Assembly: GCA_032622095.1 (NCBI GenBank)
Contig: CP136061.1
Span: 12,605,287-12,669,286, forward strand
Direction: 5' to 3'
Length of the DNA stretch: 64,000 bases
DNA from: Siphonodentalium dalli
Taxonomy: Eukaryota > Mollusca > Scaphopoda > Gadilida > Siphonodentaliidae
Shown: positions 36,087 through 46,805 of the stretch, piece after piece
Layout of the letters: the number at the start of each line of letters is the position of its first letter
Position numbering within the stretch: position 1 is the stretch's first letter
Program-made: the position numbers and the translations under genes
The notes under the pieces: generated by a model
Seen by the model: only the letters and a program-made list of their open reading frames with translations
Told to the model about the DNA's origin: nothing
Database searches by the model: none

Positions 36087-36183
36087 AAAAGTAATCAAAT
36101 GTTGATATGAGACCATAGATACTTCCCAGAAGATGAGGCCTAAGCAGAATGAGATCCCCAGAGGGTGAATTTGGTATGCTAGC
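36087..36183. mobile_element. MITE B fragment
   Basis: gagaccatagatacttccca, gatgaggcctaagcagaatg and half a hairpin, then truncated at ggtatgctagcc. Confidence 0.7.
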
Positions 36184-36499
36184 CTTTAAGTTTTTAAAAG
36201 TTTGAAAACCAAAGTTGTCTTCCCATGCAACCAACAAAATCCCAATAGTAATGCTATTAAACAATGAAACCAGATTATGCCTTATGAAATATAAATAACC
36301 ATGCATACACTGATGCATATAAAATATAATAGTATAAACATTCCATCTATGATATCTCATCACATGGCCAGAGATACTTTATATAGTATAAAGTATATCT
36401 GATATGGCCAATACATCTCCTAGCAGTTAATTAACTGGATACTATCTCTGTGTGAGAAGACAACTTCATAGCATTGTGAACCTGATTTATTAGATACTA

Positions 36500-37570
36500 T
36501 CTAGACAGTGCCACCTGTGTATCTTTGATATATTTTAGCGATGAATAAAATAATCAAAGGGCCATAATTCCATTAACAAGACAGTCAATGACTGTGGGGT
36601 CGCTCACCAGACTGCAAAGACTGATAAGACTGGGACTCTGGAGACCAAAACAGTCAGCTCTTTTCATAATCACTTTAAAAGAAGTAGATTTAAACAGGAT
36701 ATGTGGCTAGAGAGACTTCAAGTATGTAGCTTGGTGAAAATCCACCTTGAAATTGCCAACTGTACACTACTGATCACCCCCCTCCTCCAGCTCAACAAGT
36801 CCCCTCCCGACCGGGCTCCAGACTCCCAAGTCTTAGGTTCGAATTTCACAACCGACACCTCAAACTTTCTCAATTGTTGGAAATTTCCAATCTCACAAGC
36901 GCCTTTTTCTAAAACCATTTAAACATGTTTGAAGCCCAATTATCCATGGACCCAAAACACAATACATGTATGTCAGACCAATCAGTCAGGTGGTTCCAAG
37001 GTAGATGTTTTAATGAATTTGGTATTTCGATGATTTTATTGGACACAAAAGTGTTAACTCCCCATAGCCTGCCATTTCTTGACAGGTTGACCTCATTTTA
37101 ACAAATCTGAATCTCAGTCACTAAAGGATCCTCCTGATTCCTCCATACTATATGTATTAAAGCTAAATAGTCCAAACTCTCTTGAGAAGACATTTTAAGA
37201 ATTACTATAGAGACATATAGTTATGTCCCTGGTTCCACCCTATTTAACCTGGTGACCCCATCTGAATAAATTTGAATCCCAGACACCAAAGAACCCTTCA
37301 TACATATCATAAATATCAGTAAAATAGACCTGATGGTCCTTGTGAAGGAAGCATATTAAGAGGGAAACTGTCCTTCGCTTGGCCCCTATTTGACCAGGTG
37401 ACCCCATTAAAAAAAAATCTGAATTGCAGTCAAGGAAGAACATTCCATTCTATATAAGCCAACTAGTTCTTGCAAACATATTTTAAGAATTACTATGTAG
37501 TGAAATAGTTAAGTCTCTTGCTCTGCCCTTATTTGACTTTGTGATCCCATTTTCACAAATCTGATAAGGA
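36500..37570. repeat. Degenerate dispersed repeat with ~160-bp periodicity
   Basis: Repeats of gtgac(c)ccatttgaacaaatctgaat-like text, tcagtcac(c/t)(a)aagga and gaagacattttaagaattac. Continues at 39300-39730 after the 432-bp array. A weak tRNA-like B-box (ttaggttcgaatttcac, about 36833-36849) hints at a SINE relic near 36775-36850. Confidence 0.5.
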
Positions 37571-38765
37571 CAAGAATTAACTTCCCCAGTTGAAGTTGGT
37601 GATATTCACCCATTGGGCACCTCATTTATGAATTTTATCTTCTGCAAATTAGGGGATATAGAAACTTCCTAGAAGGGAAATTTAACTAACAACAATGTAA
37701 ATTTGATACTATAGATACTTCCCAGAAGATGAGGCCTAAGCAGAATGAGGTCTCCAGAGGGTGAATTTGGTGATGCTAGCCTGCTGTGCGGGATAGCATC
37801 ACAAAAAGCGTGTCTGTTTCTACATTGTGCATGCCTGGCCTCAAGCAACACAATGTATTATACAATCAAGCCTTGAAATAGTGTGATAGTGTGTCTGTCA
37901 TTTGCAGAATGAGGTCCCCAGAGGGTGAATTTAGTGACGCTAAATTCACCCTCTGGGGACCTCATTCTGATAAGGCCCTCAACTGCTATGGAAGATCTAG
38001 AATAAAATTGAATTTCCCCAGTTGAAGTTGGTGATGTTCACCCATTGGGCCCCTCAATTATGAATTTTATCTTCTGCAAATTAGGGGATATAGAAACTTC
38101 CTAGAAGGGAAATTTAACTAACAACAATGTAAATTTGATACTATAGATACTTCCCAGAAGATGAGGCCTAAGCAGAATGAGGTCTCCAGATGGTGAATTT
38201 GGTGATGCTAGCCCGCTGTGTGGGATAGCATCACTAAAAGCATGTCTGTTCCTACATTGTGCATGTCTGGCCTCAAGCAACACAATGTATTATACAATCA
38301 AGCCTTGAAATAGTCTGTCTGTTATTTGCAGAATGAGGTCCCCAGAGGGTGAATTTAGTGACGATATCCTGCACAGCGGGCTAGTATCACTAAATTCACC
38401 CTCTGGGGACCTCATTCTGATAAGGCCCTCAACTGCTATGGAAGACCTAGAATAAGATTGAAGTTCCCCAGTTGAAGTTGGTGATGTTCACCCATTGAGC
38501 ACCTCAATCATGAATTTTATCTTCTGCAAATTAGGGGATATATAAACTTCCTAGAAGGGAAATTTAACTAACAACAAAGTAAATTTGATACTATAGATAC
38601 TTCACAGAAGATGAGGCCTAAGCAGAATGAGATCTTGAGACTCTAGATACTTCCCAGAAGATGAGGCCTAAGCAGAATAAGGTTCTCAGAGGGTGTATTT
38701 GGTTATGCTAGCTTGCTGTGTGGAGCAACATAAATCACCCTCTGGGAACCTCATTCTGCTAATGC
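37571..38765. repeat. 432-bp tandem array derived from MITE B, about 2.7 units
   Basis: Each unit: cttccccagttgaagttggt, ctgcaaattaggggatatag, tttgatactatagatacttc, half hairpin, tctacattgtgcatg, ttatacaatcaagccttgaa, then a hairpin with ctcattctgataaggccctc. Copies start at about 37571, 38011 and 38463; the last is shortened and carries an extra small duplication near 38620-38670. Confidence 0.82.
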
Positions 38766-39159
38766 CAGACTCTCTTAATTCAAACTTGGAGAAAATGAAA
38801 ATAATCTGATTTTAATGACCACTGAGTGATAATGTAAACAACAAGGGTGCTTCATTGATAACACCATTAATCTCATTTAAATTACAAATGACATGAATTA
38901 CACTCTCTGGGGATGGAAAGCACTATGGCACAGCATATGTTATCTACCCATCTGCCAGTTGTATAAACATGGGTCCATCAGAGCACATGGGTGGCTTGGT
39001 GTAGTAGAGAATACATATGATTAAAGCAATTTACTGAACATTTCTGTACATCTGACTGTTCCTGATTTCTCCCAAACCCCTGATTTCAACCAAATATAGT
39101 GGAGTGACTAGAGGTACCTCCCCTCCCCTCCCAAAGATGTAGTCATAGGTTCTTCAAAA

Positions 39160-39300
39160 TTTTAATGAGTTTTTTTTTATTTTATTTAAAAATAAAATAT
39201 TTTATTTAATAAAAAAAAATTATTTATTAAAAATAAAATATATATATTATTTTTTTTTGGTTAAATTGAGAAATAAGTTAAATTGAAAAAAAAAATAAAA
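39160..39300. repeat. A/T low-complexity tract
   Basis: Runs of ttttatttaaaaataaaata and similar, no other structure. Confidence 0.8.
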
Positions 39301-40255
39301 AAATTCAGATTTATGTCCATAGCCCCACCCACATTTGACCCAGTGACCTCATTTGAACAAATCTGAACCACAGTCACCCAAGGTACCCTCATACCAAATA
39401 TGAACCCATTCGGCCTGACAACTTCAGAAAAGAAGTCGTTTTAAGAATTACTATGTGGAAAAATAGTTATGGTCCTGACATCAAAACTATTTGACTTGGT
39501 GACCTCATTTGAACAAATCTGAATGAGAGTCACCTAGGGAACATACACACCAAATATGAACCAATTTGGTATGATGGTTTAAGAGGAGAAGATGTTTTTT
39601 TAAAAGTTGACGGACGGACAGACGGACAGACGGACGGACGGACGGACAGATGGACAGACGGACGGACGGATGACGGACGAGGAGTGATGACTATAGCTCC
39701 ACCGGAGACTTTGTCTCAGGTGAGCTAAAAAGTACCGGATCAAACCCATATTCGAACTCGATCTGTATTTTGAGTTGAGAAACTCACATACAAAATGTGG
39801 TTCCTATCAGTTGAAAAATTGTTGATTTATCGAAGCATTCATGAATTCTATGTCAAAGGGCCATAACTCCATTAAAAAATATCCGATTAAACCCATATTC
39901 GAACTTGATATGTATTTTGGGCTGAGCAACTCGCATCCCAAATTTGGTTACGGTCAGATAAAAAATTTTTTAGTTAAGGCAGCATGCATGAATTCTAAGT
40001 TGAATAAGGGCCATAACTCCGTAAAAAAAAATTGGATCAAACCCATATTCGAACTCGATCTGTATTTGGTGCTGAGAAATTCATATACAAAATTTGGTTC
40101 CGATCAGATAGAAAATATTTCAGTTATCGCACCATGCGTAAAGTGTCCACAGACAGACAGACAGTCAGACAGACGGACTAACGACGAGTGGTCAATCCGG
40201 ACAATGACACTATGTTTACCATACTATGGTATGGGTAAACATAAAAATGATTAAT
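39301..40255 (+). repeat. Two bivalve-type dispersed repeats end to end
   Basis: First ends in (gacggacgg)n and gaggagtgatgactatagct, ctcaggtgagctaaaaa (about 39600-39730). Second carries three units of aaacccatattcgaactcga, caaaatttggttccgatcag and ends accatactatggtatgggta at 40217-40236, like 24487-24506. Confidence 0.7.
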
Positions 40256-40268
40256 AGAAAAAAATAAC

Positions 40269-40799
40269 TCAGTCTGCTGTGATCCTTCCCAATGATAAGG
40301 ATCTTTGTTGATGAAGGTCCATGATATTAATTCTGCTCCAATATTCGATCTTCTCCAACAGTGAGTAGTCCAATTGATGAATATCTGAGATATTGTCACA
40401 GGAGAAGTCCAGGATGAATTGAGCAAGGGTGGCAGGGTGATCTGTGATTGCTGTATAAACAGGAAGTGGGATGATGGTCTTCAGTTGTTTCAGTGCTGCC
40501 TCTCTAGACTGATTCACTGTCTTGCTTGCACATCTGGCAGTCTGGTGACTCGTTATAGTATACAGATCGTTTATCCTGAAGTGTGTAAATCCAGCCAACA
40601 TTCTGACTTTGACGGCAGTTCTTCTAATGTCATGGATGTTGTTTCTTACAGTTGACCATACATGATGAGTGTGTCCAATCTTTATCACATTAGGGTTGCA
40701 GCCTTCATAATTGGCTACGGCAATCAGCATTGCCGAAGCAATTTGCCGAAGCAAACTGGGGCACGGCATACTGTTGCCATAGCGGATTGCCGAAGCCAA
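40269..40799 (-). pseudogene. LINE C-terminal region
   Basis: Open piece with a partial Cys/His motif (CQMCKQDSES in one frame, EAALKQLKTIIP in the next, about 40490-40540) split by a frameshift, then HPATLAQFILDFSCDNISD and a LLEKIEYWSR tail, the usual C-terminal arrangement in this LINE group. 40800-41281 joins it to the RT piece in several broken frames. Confidence 0.65.
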
Positions 40800-41281
40800 A
40801 CAATCTGAATTAAGAGGGCTGGGGTTGATGTAATGTAGTGTTGATTTTTTTGCAAATTCGGATCTAGTTTCACGATTCTAGAAACTGTCAACACTGCCGA
40901 CAACCAGTTTTTTCCAAGCCATTTTTTCAGGTGGCGACTTTAGTATGTCGTATGCAGATATATATATATATTTACACAACATCTTCCTCACTGCAGAGAA
41001 CCAGCTGCGAGATTTTAGATCCTTCATTGCTAATTGCCTACAAACAATTTCTTTCTCGATGGACCCCTCACTTCTGCAGATATTTCCAAAGAAGCAAAGG
41101 ATATTTTTGTGGAAAATTGCTTCAATTGGGGGTACCCCAAGAAGTCCGAAAGCTGCAACATTAGCTGTGCTTTGTGGTAAGGATTGGATCTGCTACAGCA
41201 TTTTCCTCTGGAACATGTCTATACAGTTGATGTCAGATGGAGACGAAGTTAAAGCCTCCATTCCATATAAAATTCTTGGAA

Positions 41282-42085
41282 TTACATAGATGTTCCACAG
41301 CTTTGTTGATACCAGTGGATTAAGACCACCATTCCCATGTAGCCCAGCTCCCTTAGCGCATACATTGTTCTTCTGCCTTTCTGAATTCTACTTTCGACGT
41401 CAAATTTTCCATCAGTTCTTCGTTCAATCCCCAGATGTATCATCGAGTGTACTTCATCAATTCTCTTCGACTCAAATTCAAGTGGCTTCCTCGTGTCGCT
41501 GTCGTGTTTGTTGTTATATACCGATATCGTGCTTTTTGAAGGATTGATATGATATCTCTCTCTGTGGGAATAGTCTTCAACTTCAAGTAACAACAATTGA
41601 AGATCGAGGTCATTATGAGCAAGAAGAGCAACATCGCCAGCACAAGTAACATGTGGAATTCTAATATGTCCAATCTTGGCACAAGTGTGTCTTTTCTCCA
41701 AGTTCAGTAGCAGTGGATTATTGAATCGTTTATAATAAGAAGCAGATAGCACAACTCCTTGTCTAACACCTTGTTTAATACTGATATCTTCTGAAATGTG
41801 TCCTTTCCATTTAACTCTCGATCTCATGTCTTTGTAGAGATGGTTCAACATCAACCATTCATCACCCTGGATATTGTCACAAAATAACTTTTGCATCAAG
41901 GTAGAGTGGGGTACAACATCAAAGGCTTTTTGAGCATCAAGTGTTGCTAGAAATAGTGGCATCTTCATTTCTTTGGATTCACTAATTGCTTCAGATATCA
42001 TTAAAGCGGCATTCGATGCGGACATTCCTTCAGTAAATCCAGTTTGAATCTTAGATTGGGTTGCCGACAGTTGTTCGTTTGACAT
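41282..42085 (-). pseudogene. LINE reverse transcriptase domain with a mutated catalytic motif
   Basis: 268-codon open piece. Visible: SKIQTGFTEGMS (near residue 12-23), motif A DAQKAFDVVPH (residues 50-60), motif B IKQGVRQGVVLSASYY (about 103-118), motif C as CAGDVALL (138-145). Motif C should be xADD; its first Asp is Gly here (codon GGC at 41666-41668, one transition from GAC), which removes a metal-binding residue. Downstream residues MIHLGIERRTDGK correspond to the thumb-side block. Upstream coding continues in another frame from about 42310. Confidence 0.88.
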
Positions 42086-42316
42086 ACCAATGAGGACTTT
42101 CTCAAGGATCTTCAGTAGTATTGGTGTAACTGTAATCCCAATAATTTCGCTGGATTATTTAACTCGTCCTTTTTGTGAATCGGTGTTATTATTCCTAACT
42201 TCAAACATTCTGGAACAGTCTTCAACTTCAGGCATTTATTAACGAAGATGGTAATAAACTCAGCAACTAGTTGTCCTCCAATCTTTAGATGCTCTGGTTG
42301 AATTCCTGTGCAGTCT

Positions 42317-43075
42317 TCAGATTTTCCCCGATTTCATTTGTTGGATAACTTCGGTGATCTTCTCACAGGATACTTCAATAATTTGTCCTTGTTTCTCACA
42401 TATAGATGTAATAGCCTTTATATCTTCCTCCACTTCTTCCCTGTATGCCTCATCAAACTTGTCATCAAATTTCGGTGTCGCCAGTTGTTGGAAGTACACA
42501 CTCCATCCATGACATATATCTATAATCTTCAGGTGTGTCAAGCGTAGTATTGTTCACAACAAGTTCATCAGTCAGAACATGTTCTTTGTTTCTTTGCTTA
42601 CTGATGAGATTAAAGAACAGCTTGTTATCATTCTCATTTGCGTGCATAATCTCCTCAACCCGGTGGTCTCGATCTTTCGCAACTTCAATCCTTTGTAGGC
42701 GACTCAGTAATCTCCTCGTTTTCCTTCTGTCATTCATTTCTTCTCCATGTTCTGGCTTTCCGGCTTGTTTCCACCTCCAGAAAGAATCTTTCGATTTCTT
42801 CATCGCATCTTGAATTAAGGGAGTCCACTTGCATTTAAATAATTTCCTATTTATTCTGCGGCATACCTTCTTACCGGTATATGGGACACTCCTGGTATAT
42901 GCCTGTTGCAACACGTCTGTTAGGTACTTGAACTCGCTCTCAAGATTAGTTTCTGTTGCTAATGGAGATGGTAGCATCAGGTTGTTATCAATATATTTCT
43001 TGTATAATGTATATGTTGTTATTTATAATACATTTGTCCCATCTCGGTCTACTTCTTATCTGTGTTAGATTTGAC
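42317..43075 (-). pseudogene. LINE endonuclease-RT linker region, frame-broken
   Basis: Two overlapping open pieces (42977-42465 and 42541-42317). The first is Lys/Arg-rich with RRINRKLFK and WTPLIQDAMKKSK, the second begins after a one-frame shift and includes WSVYFQQLATPKFD, typical of the region between endonuclease and RT in I-like LINEs. RSRPRWDKC in a third frame just upstream marks the endonuclease end. Confidence 0.75.
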
Positions 43076-43876
43076 GTTTTCTTCGGCTCAAGTATGATAT
43101 TCACTTTAGCTACAACAATTATAATTCCATAAACAAAAGTATTGACAATTAATGAATTATAATTCCATAAAAAAAATCTCAAAAATATTATTAATACAAA
43201 AATTTGGCAATTTACATTAACATTTACAATTTACATTAACCCCAGTTAAATGGGGTCCTACTATACGCAGCAAGTCCCTGGATATGCAGCAAGTCCCCGG
43301 TAAACGCAGCAAGTCCCTGGTAAATGCAGCAAGTCCCTCTAATTTAGGGTGGATTAGTGGAGTTGTTGATGAGTTTAATCAGTGTTTTATTATCCATTTG
43401 ATTTATGATCTGTGGCAGTTGATTAGAGTTGATTGGAAATCTTTATCCCTTTAAATTATTTAAGATGGGTATTTGTAGAATTTTATAAAATAAAATAGTT
43501 TTTCTAAGTTTTATTAAGTTGCTATTTCTTTTATTCTACTCACTATTTAATATAATTTAATTAATATGATTTATATTTCTTTGTGATATTCCTGTTTTCA
43601 CTGCGTAAACACATGTCGCTGATTAATTATCACTGAACAGGTGTTTGTTTTTGTAGGACAAAGGAACTTTCTGGGAGTTTCTCCTTTGAAGCTCATTTGA
43701 AGATTTGTTTGTTTTCTTAACAAGACTGAATAATTATCAACCAGTGTTATTTCAAGATTCAGCTCACGTCTGAAAGCATTAACCATGTTAATAATTAGCG
43801 TTTATTTGTTAGTCTATTTCTGCAAGCCCCCCAAATCACTATCCTGAAAAAAAAATGTTTAATTTAGGACAAGTGC

Positions 43877-44452
43877 ATGTTATATACTATAGGGTGTTTT
43901 AAACATTTAGCCATAACCAGACGAGGGACGACCAATCATCCAATTTTTCCAGGACCAGTGCTACTACATGGTAATTCCGACTGGTCTTCTTACGCAACAT
44001 TCATTTCTGAAATAGCAGCTTCCATTTCCGACGGTCCTTCACAACCTATTATCGGCACCGACGCTATGAAGCTTGGATTGCCTTGGAACCACATTTGCCT
44101 TCAAAAAGCGAAAAGGACAATAGACTTAACAGCACCAGCATTCTCAGAATACTTTATGAACAGGAATGAAGCCACTCTTTACTGTTTTAGTATAGTTGAC
44201 GGAGAGTACAAGGAATTGCAACGTAGTTTATTTGGACTCGGACAGTTTACATTAACCAAGGAGTTCGCAAAATCAGTGCAGGAAAAAAACCAGGACACAA
44301 CGAAAGAGAAAACGAACGGCAAAGACTACCACAACCCCCCCATAGCAATGTTTCCAGGACTGGACAGTGAAATAAAACAACATAGAGATAAAGAAAACAA
44401 TTTTTATTTTGTTGCTATTCTACTCATGTTACTTGTTTGCATTTACCAATAA
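43877..44452 (+). CDS. Possible MULE transposase fragment
   Basis: 191-codon open frame inside the MULE-like element. The first third (NHPIFPGPVLLHGN, SYATFISEIA, PIIGTDAMKLG) resembles the stretch between the first and second catalytic acids of animal MULE transposases, where an xxGPxLLHxxxxxxTY block leads to GTDxE. Here the acid after GTD is not conserved and the remainder (a Lys-rich stretch, then a hydrophobic tail) is not recognised, so it is likely a decayed or rearranged remnant. A second coding-like stretch lies at about 45354-45510. The match is from memory, not a search. Confidence 0.45.
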   Translation: MLYTIGCFKHLAITRRGTTNHPIFPGPVLLHGNSDWSSYATFISEIAASISDGPSQPIIGTDAMKLGLPWNHICLQKAKRTIDLTAPAFSEYFMNRNEATLYCFSIVDGEYKELQRSLFGLGQFTLTKEFAKSVQEKNQDTTKEKTNGKDYHNPPIAMFPGLDSEIKQHRDKENNFYFVAILLMLLVCIYQ

Positions 44453-44536
44453 AAACATCTTTAAAAAATCCAACTCTTAATTTTATCATTCAATGATTCA
44501 GTCCCACAATTCAGTCCGGGACAGCCATAAGATAAG

Positions 44537-45037
44537 GGGTGAGCGGATAGCTCAGTTGGTTTGTGGGCCGACCTCTGAGCTATACCTTCGACGCGGTCGA
44601 GGGTTCAAATCCGACAAAATATCGGTCGGACTTTGTGTCGCCATCTGCATTCCCAGTACCATGGGCATCACAAATCAATCATCGATGCCACGATCAGTGA
44701 TCTGAGAAAGATTGCAGAAGCCAAAGAGTCTCAGACAAAATTTGAAAAAATGCGTACTCGTCTAACTTCGTACCTCTGCTCCTCTCGTAATGTCATGACC
44801 AGGGATGACACTACGCTTGGCACACCGTCGGATCGGGAGCCGACGCTAATGGCTGTCCCGTGTGCAACAATGTGCGCACGTTAAAGATCCCTACCGTGGC
44901 GAAGAAGTCATGGGTTCGGCAAAAACTTCCTGGAAAAATTATGGATCTACTCGATCCCGTCCTGTAAAAGCCAGCCTTGGTCACTAGGACGTAACAACTA
45001 CAGATACAGATACAGAGTCCAATTCCCTTCAATAATC
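44537..45037 (+). mobile_element. tRNA-derived SINE, copy 2, ~500 bp
   Basis: A-box gatagctcagttggt (about 44546) and B-box gagggttcaaatcc (about 44599) make a tRNA-like head; the body holds gggatgacact, taatggctgtcccgtg, gtgcgcacgttaaaga. taagataag at 44528-44536 and 45038-45046 looks like the target duplication, the right one merging into (agata)n. Inserted into the MULE-like element. Confidence 0.85.
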
Positions 45038-45099
45038 TAAGATAAGATAAGATAAGTTTAGAATCATGAAACATTGTAACAGAGTAAGAATAGGTAACA

Positions 45100-45237
45100 T
45101 ACAGTAATGCCCTAATTAATCGACTCCCCGAGAGCTTTCCGATGAATGGCAACAAGCCATATTTCCGACTAAATCCTGAAAAGTTACCCATAATTCTGCT
45201 GTGGTTAAAGGAGTCGATTAATTAGGGCATTACTGTA
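45100..45237. mobile_element. Palindromic MITE C, copy 2 (shortened)
   Basis: tacagtaatgccctaattaa and ttaattagggcattactgta ends; part of the left arm is missing. Nested in the MULE-like element. Confidence 0.85.
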
Positions 45238-46805
45238 GGGCCTATGTATATGTGTTATATGAGGTTGCAAATGGAATCTAGATGTGACTGTAGAGTATAA
45301 ATGGAAAATTTGGAATCAGTAATAAGATAAGTATTATAAGCAGATTCAGTGTGACATGTCACAGAGTGGGACAAGTTTCATGAGATCTAGAGCCAACAGG
45401 GTTGCACAAAAAGCTGGCGTAGACAATTTGATTCCGTTGTGGACCCTGCTGACCTCAGATCACATGACTCCTCGACCACACCATGAAAATTGCTTCCAAC
45501 TATATACACTATGTAAATGCCAAAAATGATCAATCAAATCTATCAGTATTACGATCAAATTACAGCCCTTTGATTAAAGCCCTTTTTAATCAGCACCTCC
45601 ACTGATTAAACATATCGTTGTGTAAACACGCATGGCTAATCCGCCGTAATCCACCCTCGGCGAGAGGGACTTGCTGCATATACCAGGGACTTGCTGCGTT
45701 TACCGGGGACTTGCTGCATATCCAGGGACTTGCTGCGTATAGTAGAACCGGTTAAATGCTATATCTGTGTAATGATATGGCTGCTTCAATTCCCAGACAA
45801 CTGCTTCATATATAACTTTTTCTGCAGAGATTTGCATATATATGGAAATCCCCATTCAAAATGTTTCACTTGACCTCCTCCTTAACTTCAGCTATTAAGG
45901 GCTTTGTGGACCCAATTTTTCCAAACAATTTTAGAGTCCAAATAAAGGATTCTGTTCATATATATTAGTAATCATAGAAACCATGCCCATTGATGCACCA
46001 TTTGAAGAGTATACTTCATTGTGGATTATGTTAGAAATACAAAATGTGAACTTTATTGAGATTTAAAAAATAAAATTTACAGGCAATGGTCCAAGAAAAA
46101 CAAAGTCCAAATCTAAGAATCAAATATGGGAATATGTACTGAACACTGTGATGAATGATGTACTACAAAAAAAATAATATTTTTTGAGCGTTCTTGGAAA
46201 AAATTACTTTGAACCGGTTGTTGACAAATGATATACTAACTTCACAATATGGTTGACAAAGAGACAGCAGTTTATGGGTCACATTATGTCCAGTCCAGTG
46301 TGAATGGCTTTTACCAGTGTCAACTCCACATCAGTGATTATCCTATGAGTGAGTGCTGACCTACATACTAGAAATAGTATGGCATGGTCTGGTTGGGTTT
46401 GATGGGGGATTAGCATTCTATTGTGAACAGAGTCCACTGCTTTACAATGGCCAGCTGCTAACCCATGCATGCTGGCATCCACACAGCCAATGTTTAAGCA
46501 AGTATGTATTATTTGTCAACAGCTGGTTCAAAGTAATATTTTCAAAGAACACTCAAGAAATATAATATTTTTTTTGTAGTACATCATTCATCACAGTGTT
46601 CAGTACATATTCCCATATTTAATTCTTAGATATGGAGTTTGTTTTTCTTGGACCATTGCCTGTAAATTTTATTTTTTAAATCTCAATAAAGTTCACATTT
46701 TGTATTCTAACATAATCCACCATAAAGTATGCTCATAAAATGTTGCATCAATTGGCATGGTTTCTATGATTACTAACATATATGAACAGAATCTTGTATT
46801 TGGAC

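Larger units (their letters stand above)
40260..43075 (-). mobile_element. 5'-truncated, inactive non-LTR retrotransposon (LINE)
   Basis: Minus-strand coding remains run from an RPRWDKC endonuclease/RT linker (about 43050) through a linker domain (42977-42320), reverse transcriptase (about 42300-41282) and a Cys-rich C-terminal region (about 40560-40269). The endonuclease domain is missing, as usual for 5'-truncated LINEs. Frameshifts split it into at least five pieces. Motifs (GFTEG, YFQQLATP linker, RT motifs A, B and C) suggest an I/Ingi/Nimb-like clade, not proven. The 3' end is about 40247-40265 with an A/T-rich tail. Confidence 0.85.
43254..45749. mobile_element. MULE-like transposon, 2.5 kb, with repetitive TIRs
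   Basis: Left ggtcctactatacgcagcaa and right ttgctgcgtatagtagaacc are inverted. Each end carries four ~19-bp units of gcagcaagtccc(t/c)ggtaaa, then further inverted similarity (agggtggatta, tttaatcagtg). An 8-bp duplication gttaaatg (43245-43252, 45751-45758) flanks it with one extra base each side; MULEs make 8-11 bp. Interior: a transposase-like open frame, a SINE and MITE C. Confidence 0.82.

Noticed and set aside
40419-42813. Plus-strand open frames over the LINE
   Set aside because: Antisense shadows of the minus-strand RT remains, which carry the real motifs.
44540-44615. Functional tRNA gene
   Set aside because: A- and B-boxes are present but the acceptor stem does not close and a SINE body shared with 9912-10290 follows.
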